11,386 nucleotides of DNA. Origin: Pirellulaceae bacterium (GTDB lineage: Bacteria; Planctomycetota; Planctomycetia; Pirellulales; Pirellulaceae). The notes under the pieces were generated by a model. That model did not search any database. It saw only the letters and a program-made list of their open reading frames with translations, and had not been told where the DNA came from. How positions within the stretch are numbered: position 1 is the stretch's first letter; the number at the start of each line of letters is the position of its first letter. The stretch is from positions 1 to 11,386 of the forward strand of contig JASLRF010000508.1 in assembly GCA_030744095.1 (NCBI GenBank). The letters run 5' to 3'. The position numbers and the translations under genes were made by a program. Positions 7,162-11,386 of this stretch are shown here, piece by piece.

Positions 7162-8685
7162 TCACTCTTTCTTATTGCGTTTCTTCTTACCCCAATCAGG
7201 ATGTTTCGGGCTGCCACCTAGGTAAGGGTAGAGATCGAACTTTTCGCCGCCACCGATGATCCGAGGGTCGAGGGTTTCGCGCAGTTCATCCGTCAGCGCT
7301 GTGGACAATTTCTTCTTGATGTCTGCATAAGTCGGATCAGCAGCAACATTCTTGAGTTGGTCTGGATCAGATTTCAGTTCGAACAACTCTTCGGCAGGAC
7401 GCTTTCCAAACGCCAGGTCGTAAAGGCGGCGGTGCGTCTCGTCTTTGTCACGGTTCTCGATCATGTAAGTTTTCGTGGGTCCGTTGTCAGTGTCGCCGAA
7501 CCACGCGCCGGGAATCGCCGCGAGTTTGTAATTCGGCGTGCCACTGGGCCACCGATTTGGTTCGAAATTGCGGATGTAGAGATAGTCATCTGTCCGAATA
7601 CCACGCCCGGGATAGCCTCCCATGTCAGGAGCCTCTTGTGCCGGAGCATGTCTTTCTTTCCCAACCAGGACATGATTGCGGCTCGTTTCGATGCGACCCG
7701 ATTCAGCGCATTTGAGGACCTTAACCAAACTCCTCCCAGTCATCTCTTCAGGCACTCTGACACTAGCAATTTCCAAGAATGTCGGTGCCAAGTCAGTCAG
7801 GCTGACGAAGTCTTGTACTTCTCGACCTGCTTTAACACCACCGGTGGGCCAGCGTGCTGCCAAAGCAACATGTGTTCCGGAGTCATACAAATTGCTTTTG
7901 CCGCGTGGGAACGGCATACCGTGATCGCCGGTCATGAACACGATCGTGTCATCAAGCTCCCCAGCCGCCTCCAATGACTTCAAGGCGTTGCCCACAAGGC
8001 GATCGAATCGTTGAACCTCGAAGTAGTAATCGGCGACATCGCCACGTGTTTCCGGATGGTCAGGAAAACAGGCCGACAGTCTGATTTTGCTAAGATCCAT
8101 ACCGCTCCTTTCGCCCGAACCTTTGTCATAGCCGCGATGTGGATCACTACTTCCCAACCAATAGCAGAACGGTTTTCCTTCTTCGCGATTCATGAGAAAC
8201 TGGTCAAAACTCTTGTACTTTCGCCCCACCAGTTCGCGCCCCTTTGTCTCCGGGCGACCGGGACCGAATCCCTTGCCACTGACGCCGACAGTGTAGCCAG
8301 CCTCTTTCAGCATCTCGGGGTACGTCGAAAGCCGGTCGGGAAACACACTCCACAGATTGCCCGCGCCGCCCAATCGCCAATGCCACTGCCCCGTCAAGAT
8401 GGCATTGCGTGAAGGAGTGCAGGAAGGTGACGAAACATATGCGTGGTGAAACAGCACACCTTCATCGGCAATGCGGTCAAACGTCGGCGTCTTGACCACT
8501 GGGTCGCCGTACGCACCTGCGTGCGGCCATCCCCAGTCATCGGCAATAGCGAACAGGATGTTCGGGCGAGCGGCCTCGGCAGCATACACATTTCCTAAGA
8601 TTGTCACTGCGCTGACTGCCAGACTAAGACAGACCGTAATCAGATTGGGTCCCAACGCCAGGCCATTCGTCTTGTTGATCGTCAT
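7162..8685 (-). CDS. Secreted type I sulfatase, heparan N-sulfatase (SGSH)-like
   Basis: This enzyme hydrolyses sulfate groups from an external sulfated polysaccharide. It has 507 residues. A signal peptide (h-region LITVCLSLAVSAVTIL, cleavage near residues 36-39) precedes PNILFAIADDWGW, whose Asp49-Asp50 bind the metal. The sulfatase signature SCTPSR places the catalytic cysteine at 89, to be converted to formylglycine by a separate maturation enzyme not in this window. DPHRGY (181-186), TGDHG (252-256) and FPRGKSNLYDSGT (259-271) complete the active site. The DPHR and PFPxG(R/K)xNLY stretches resemble human N-sulfoglucosamine sulfohydrolase, so I place it near that subfamily by memory. ATG 8685 has AGGGA about 10 bases upstream. 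The C-terminus is a short lysine-rich tail (GKKKRNKKE). The protein is exported to the periplasm or beyond. Planctomycetes encode many such sulfatases; no carbohydrate-active partner is adjacent. Substrate is inferred, family is certain. Confidence 0.93.
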   Translation of the reverse strand: MTINKTNGLALGPNLITVCLSLAVSAVTILGNVYAAEAARPNILFAIADDWGWPHAGAYGDPVVKTPTFDRIADEGVLFHHAYVSSPSCTPSRNAILTGQWHWRLGGAGNLWSVFPDRLSTYPEMLKEAGYTVGVSGKGFGPGRPETKGRELVGRKYKSFDQFLMNREEGKPFCYWLGSSDPHRGYDKGSGERSGMDLSKIRLSACFPDHPETRGDVADYYFEVQRFDRLVGNALKSLEAAGELDDTIVFMTGDHGMPFPRGKSNLYDSGTHVALAARWPTGGVKAGREVQDFVSLTDLAPTFLEIASVRVPEEMTGRSLVKVLKCAESGRIETSRNHVLVGKERHAPAQEAPDMGGYPGRGIRTDDYLYIRNFEPNRWPSGTPNYKLAAIPGAWFGDTDNGPTKTYMIENRDKDETHRRLYDLAFGKRPAEELFELKSDPDQLKNVAADPTYADIKKKLSTALTDELRETLDPRIIGGGEKFDLYPYLGGSPKHPDWGKKKRNKKE

Positions 8686-8827
8686 CGATAGTGTTCCCTG
8701 TTCAATTGACTGTCTTCATGATCGTTAGCGCGTCTGGGGCGCACGAATGGTCTTTGGCGGCTGATATCCCGCTGGCTAATTCTCGTCGAATCTAAGAATA
8801 GTCGATCGGCCGTACGAAGTCGCGAGT

Positions 8828-8866
8828 CAGGTCACTGGCGTTCCTGCGATACCGTCAGTGAACCTG
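8828..8866. repeat. Imperfect inverted repeat / hairpin in the divergent intergenic region
   Basis: The left arm CAGGTCACTG (8828-8837) pairs completely with the right arm CAGTGAACCTG (8856-8866), apart from one extra A that would bulge. Pairing can continue inward through a G-U pair, C8839-G8854 and G8840-C8853, giving a stem of about 13 bp and a 12-base loop. No T-run follows on either strand, so it does not look like an intrinsic terminator. It lies about 137 bp from one divergent start and 143 bp from the other, so an operator, RNA structure or small repeat are all possible. Confidence 0.55.
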
Positions 8867-8933
8867 GCAATCCCCCAAGGTGGGTCGGTTCTTCGCAGGC
8901 TATCAAAAACCACGCGATTCGGCGGGGGCTCCG

Positions 8934-8963
8934 TTGACCCGGCGCTCGTCCAAGACCTATCAT
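8934..8963 (+). promoter_or_regulatory. Sigma70-like promoter for the four-helix membrane protein
   Basis: TTGACC (8934-8939) and TATCAT (8958-8963) are separated by 18 bases, and each matches the consensus hexamer at five of six positions. Transcription would begin near 8970 and give a leader of about 33 bases before ATG 9003. This position supports 9003 over the upstream ATG at 8880, whose extension would contain the promoter. Confidence 0.55.
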
Positions 8964-9002
8964 GGCACCATCTCTGTAGCCCCTGTCAGTAGGCAAGATC
9001 CA

Positions 9003-9677
9003 ATGCTGGATGTCGACCCGCTTCACTTTTGCATTGCCTTGGGTCCGTTGGCCGCGTACCTCCTGCTGTTGGGTGCCGTGAATCTCTCTTCGCGGCCGTT
9101 TCTCACCAACGGTGCTCGTGATACGGCAGCGCTGGGGATCGGCATCTTGGGCTTCGCCATCGTGGGACCGATGGAGCTGTTTCTGCCCGAACGAACGGCA
9201 TTCCACCTGGGTGCTTTTGTGTGGGTGCTGCTGCTGGTCCTGTATTCATTAAGCTTGACATTGTGTGTCTTGCTGATGCGTCCGCGATTGGTTATTTACA
9301 ATATTCACGCTGATCAGGTGCGGCCACTGTTGGCGAGCCTGGTTCCACAACTGGATCGTGAGGCGCGCTGGGCTGGCCAATGTTTGATCATGCCCACGCT
9401 TGGCATTCAACTACATGTCGAGTTATTTGGCACGATGCGTAACGCGCAGCTGGTGGCGGCTGGTCCGCAACAGAGCTACGAAGGCTGGCAGAAGTTGGAA
9501 CTCGAAATGTCGCGCGCTTTGAAGCAGACCAAGAGCGTCCGCAATCCTTACGGGTTCAGTCTGGTCTTTGCGGGCCTGGTCATGATTACACTGGTCACCG
9601 CGTTGATGGTTGGCGATCCTGAAACGGTTGTGCAATCGCTGCACGAGACGTTGCGAATTCCACCTACTGGGGAATGA
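9003..9677 (+). CDS. Four-helix membrane protein of unknown function
   Basis: I do not recognise a named family. The 224 residues carry predicted helices at about 9-27, 42-60, 68-92 and 184-204. A soluble stretch of about 90 residues between helices 3 and 4 begins RPRLVIYNIHADQVRPLLASL and contains LGIQLHVELFG and a charged helix near 160-178 (YEGWQKLELEMSRALKQTKS). There is no cleavable signal peptide. ATG 9003 was chosen because it sits about 33 bases below a good promoter and has AGG nine bases upstream (8991-8993). The frame is open back to ATG 8880, but those 41 residues are hydrophilic and lie across the promoter. The gene stands alone: its neighbours are divergent on one side and convergent on the other, so context gives no role. 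Regular codon use and clear membrane topology make it a real gene; function is unknown. Confidence 0.8.
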   Translation: MLDVDPLHFCIALGPLAAYLLLLGAVNLSSRPFLTNGARDTAALGIGILGFAIVGPMELFLPERTAFHLGAFVWVLLLVLYSLSLTLCVLLMRPRLVIYNIHADQVRPLLASLVPQLDREARWAGQCLIMPTLGIQLHVELFGTMRNAQLVAAGPQQSYEGWQKLELEMSRALKQTKSVRNPYGFSLVFAGLVMITLVTALMVGDPETVVQSLHETLRIPPTGE

Positions 9678-9726
9678 CGTCACGTGGCCGGATCCGTGAG
9701 AATTCGGATGGTCTCAATCTGCTGCT

Positions 9727-9748
9727 GAAGCCTCCCAACGTCGGCTTC
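9727..9748. terminator. Weak hairpin between convergent genes, possible terminator
   Basis: GAAGCC (9727-9732) and GGCTTC (9743-9748) form a perfect 6-bp stem with a 10-base loop in the 72-bp gap between the membrane-protein stop (9677) and the DUF255 stop (9750). It starts two bases beyond the DUF255 stop. No T-run follows on either strand, so it is at best a weak bidirectional terminator. Confidence 0.3.
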
Positions 9749-9749
9749 G

Positions 9750-11386
9750 CTAAGGCTTGGCCGTCGCTTCCAGCCACTGGACGACCGCCGCAACCATGCG
9801 TGGCGCGGCTGCGGGTGCCCTCTCTAGCAGGCCCGAGATGGCTTGAATCGACCGTTCGGCCATTGCGAGGTATTCCGGTCTTTCCAGTCGACTTCCCAGG
9901 GCAACCAGGTTCTGTGCCGAGACCGACCCGCCGGACGGGCGAGCTCCATCGACGGGGTTCTTGCCGCGCGCCAAAAGCGTCTCATGGTCATTTGACGTGT
10001 AGAAGAAGCCGCCGTTAGCCTCGTCCCAGAACAGCTCAATTTGCTTGGCCATCAACGCATCTGCGGCATCAAGCCATTTGCGATCTTGCGTCGCGTCGTG
10101 CAGCGCAATCAGGCCATCAATCATGAAGGCGTAATCATCAACGTACGCGTTCAGTTTGGCCTGGCCTCGCCCGTAGGTACGCAGCAAGCGTCCATCTTCG
10201 GTAAGCAGTTCGTCCAAGACAAAAGTGGCAGCGTCACCTGCCGCCTGAATGTACGCGGCGTTGTTGAAGTTGGTACCTGCAACGGCGAACCCACGGATCA
10301 TCAACCCGTTCCAACCGGTCAAGATCTTGGTATCCGTCAACGGCCTCGGCCGCGCCGCGCGAATGTCAAACAGTTTCTCCCGAATCGGCACCAGGCGCGC
10401 ATCCAACTCCGACTCGTCGATCTTCATGCTGGCGGCCGTTACAGCCAACGCCTTGGAATACTGCGGCGCGTAGTAATGTTCCTCGAAATTGGGCTCATCG
10501 TTGATCCCGTAGACTGCGGCAAACAACTCGAATTCGTCGTCGGACAAGGCTTCCTTCAGCTCGTCCTTGGTCCATCGGTAAAACTTTCCTTCTTCGTTTT
10601 CCGATTCGGCATCCAAGGCGGAATAGAATCCTCCTCGTTCATCGGTCATTTCGCGCAAGACGAAAGTCAACATCTCGTCGGTCACGCGCTTGAAATCTTC
10701 CCGACCTGTCAGTAGATGGGCATCGGCATAAACACTGGCTAGTTGCCCGTTGTCATAGAGCATCTTCTCGAAGTGTGGAATTCGCCAGAAACGATCAACA
10801 CTATAGCGATGAAAGCCACCTCCAAGGTGGTCGCGAATTCCACCCATCGCCATCCTCTCGAGCGTCACGGACAGCAGTTGAATTGCCTCTTCGTCCCTTG
10901 TTCTCTTGGCGTATTCGATCAGAAAGACCAGATTAGACGGCTCTGGAAACTTAGGTCGCATCGGATTCGTCGGCTGGTAGCCAAAGCCTCCGTAGTCGGC
11001 ATCGAACTGTTCTTCAAGTGCCGCGAGGACCTTTTGCTGGACCTTTTCGTCGATGGGCGTTAAGGCTACCGGTTGACGGCTTTCCAGCTGTTCCTTGACG
11101 TAGCGCGTGATCATTTCAGCATCCGCTTCGACCTTTTCGGCATTGGCGGACCAGATTTCATGCACACGTTGCAGGAGAGAAGAAAAACCGGTTGACGCGC
11201 CTCGATCACCATCACGGGCGGGGAAATAAGTGCCACCAAAAAACGGTTGGCCTTCGGGCGTCAAGAACATTGACAACGGCCAGCCGCCGCCTCGTCCAGA
11301 GCCGCTAAGTTGGTTGTAGACGTGCAGTGAAGTCATATAAATCGTGTCGACGTCAGGCCGTTCTTCACGGTCGACCTTGATGCAGA
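9750..11386 (-). CDS. DUF255 thioredoxin-fold protein (YyaL/SPATA20 family), partial (5' end off the right edge)
   Basis: This family joins an N-terminal thioredoxin-like domain to an alpha/alpha toroid resembling N-acylglucosamine 2-epimerase; its biochemical function is not settled. The frame runs unbroken into the right edge, beginning CIKVDREERPDVDTIYM, so the ATG at 11336 is internal. About 544 residues are visible. The missing part should hold the start, any signal peptide and the CxxC motif. Signatures seen in order are GGGWPLSMFLTPEG and PFFGGTYFP (about 11291-11220), HLGGGFHRYSVDRFWRIPHF and EKMLYDNGQLAS (near 10840-10740), SALDAESENEEGKFYRW, KILTGWNGLMIRG, YVDDYAFMIDGLIALHD and ARPSGGSVSAQNLVALG. 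In the last motif, the relatives I remember have Asn or Ala-Asn where this protein has Gly-Gly. The protein ends ATAKP at the stop at 9750. It converges on the membrane-protein gene, with no sign of an operon inside the window. Confidence 0.93.
   Translation of the reverse strand, partial: CIKVDREERPDVDTIYMTSLHVYNQLSGSGRGGGWPLSMFLTPEGQPFFGGTYFPARDGDRGASTGFSSLLQRVHEIWSANAEKVEADAEMITRYVKEQLESRQPVALTPIDEKVQQKVLAALEEQFDADYGGFGYQPTNPMRPKFPEPSNLVFLIEYAKRTRDEEAIQLLSVTLERMAMGGIRDHLGGGFHRYSVDRFWRIPHFEKMLYDNGQLASVYADAHLLTGREDFKRVTDEMLTFVLREMTDERGGFYSALDAESENEEGKFYRWTKDELKEALSDDEFELFAAVYGINDEPNFEEHYYAPQYSKALAVTAASMKIDESELDARLVPIREKLFDIRAARPRPLTDTKILTGWNGLMIRGFAVAGTNFNNAAYIQAAGDAATFVLDELLTEDGRLLRTYGRGQAKLNAYVDDYAFMIDGLIALHDATQDRKWLDAADALMAKQIELFWDEANGGFFYTSNDHETLLARGKNPVDGARPSGGSVSAQNLVALGSRLERPEYLAMAERSIQAISGLLERAPAAAPRMVAAVVQWLEATAKP

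Larger units (their letters stand above)
8686..9002. other. Divergent intergenic region between sulfatase and membrane-protein genes
   Basis: This 317-bp stretch separates the divergent starts of the sulfatase (minus) and the four-helix membrane protein (plus). I see no coding frame with family-like sequence. An open plus-strand extension from ATG 8880 and a minus-strand frame crossing from 9206 to 8832 both look like chance. It contains a strong imperfect inverted repeat near its middle and a sigma70-like promoter facing right, listed separately. No convincing promoter for the sulfatase was found. Confidence 0.6.

Noticed and set aside
6602..7225. 207-residue plus-strand open frame over the exporter 3' end
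   Set aside because: It is out of frame with the exporter's conserved helices and runs into the sulfatase 3' end; no recognisable features.
8880..9002. N-terminal extension of the four-helix protein to ATG 8880
   Set aside because: The extra 41 residues are hydrophilic and would contain the likely promoter; ATG 9003 is better placed.
9692..9709. ATCCG/CGGAT hairpin after the membrane-protein gene
   Set aside because: The stem is only 5 bp with an 8-base loop and no T-run; it could easily arise by chance.
10041..10715. 224-residue plus-strand open frame
   Set aside because: It is antisense to the strongly conserved DUF255 motifs.

Overview
The window looks like ordinary chromosome from a planctomycete (Pirellulales or Rhodopirellula-like). 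This is inferred from three things. It has a secreted type I sulfatase. It has a DUF255 thioredoxin-fold protein with the long forms of its motifs. It has a large LptD/OstA-type outer-membrane protein with a proline-rich insert. Base composition is moderately GC-rich, and Shine-Dalgarno sites are weak or absent, which also fits. No mobile element, CRISPR array, tRNA or rRNA is visible.

Layout from left to right. Positions 1-3074 (minus strand) hold the N-terminal ~1,020 residues of an LptD-like protein whose 3' end lies beyond the left edge. Upstream of it, also on the minus strand, is a GT-C (GT39/ArnT-like) membrane glycosyltransferase (3337-4812). Divergent from that, and separated by about 45 bp, is an RND/MMPL-type (COG1033-like) exporter on the plus strand (4857-7088). 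It converges on a minus-strand sulfatase resembling heparan N-sulfatase (7162-8685). A 317-bp divergent intergenic region carries a good sigma70-like promoter and a strong imperfect inverted repeat. Next is a plus-strand four-helix membrane protein of unknown function (9003-9677). It converges on a minus-strand DUF255 protein (9750-11386) whose N-terminus lies beyond the right edge.

Most of the genes act in or beyond the cell envelope. The LptD-like protein would insert lipopolysaccharide into the outer membrane. The GT39 enzyme would transfer a sugar from a lipid carrier on the periplasmic side. The RND protein would export a hydrophobic substrate. The sulfatase would desulfate an external polysaccharide. 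The glycosyltransferase/LptD pair on one strand hints at outer-membrane glycolipid assembly, but no direct operon evidence is visible. I see no clearly new multi-gene system here. The points most worth a second look are the intergenic hairpin, the non-ATG start and modular layout of the LptD-like protein, the asymmetric intramembrane acids of the RND protein, and the unidentified four-helix membrane protein.
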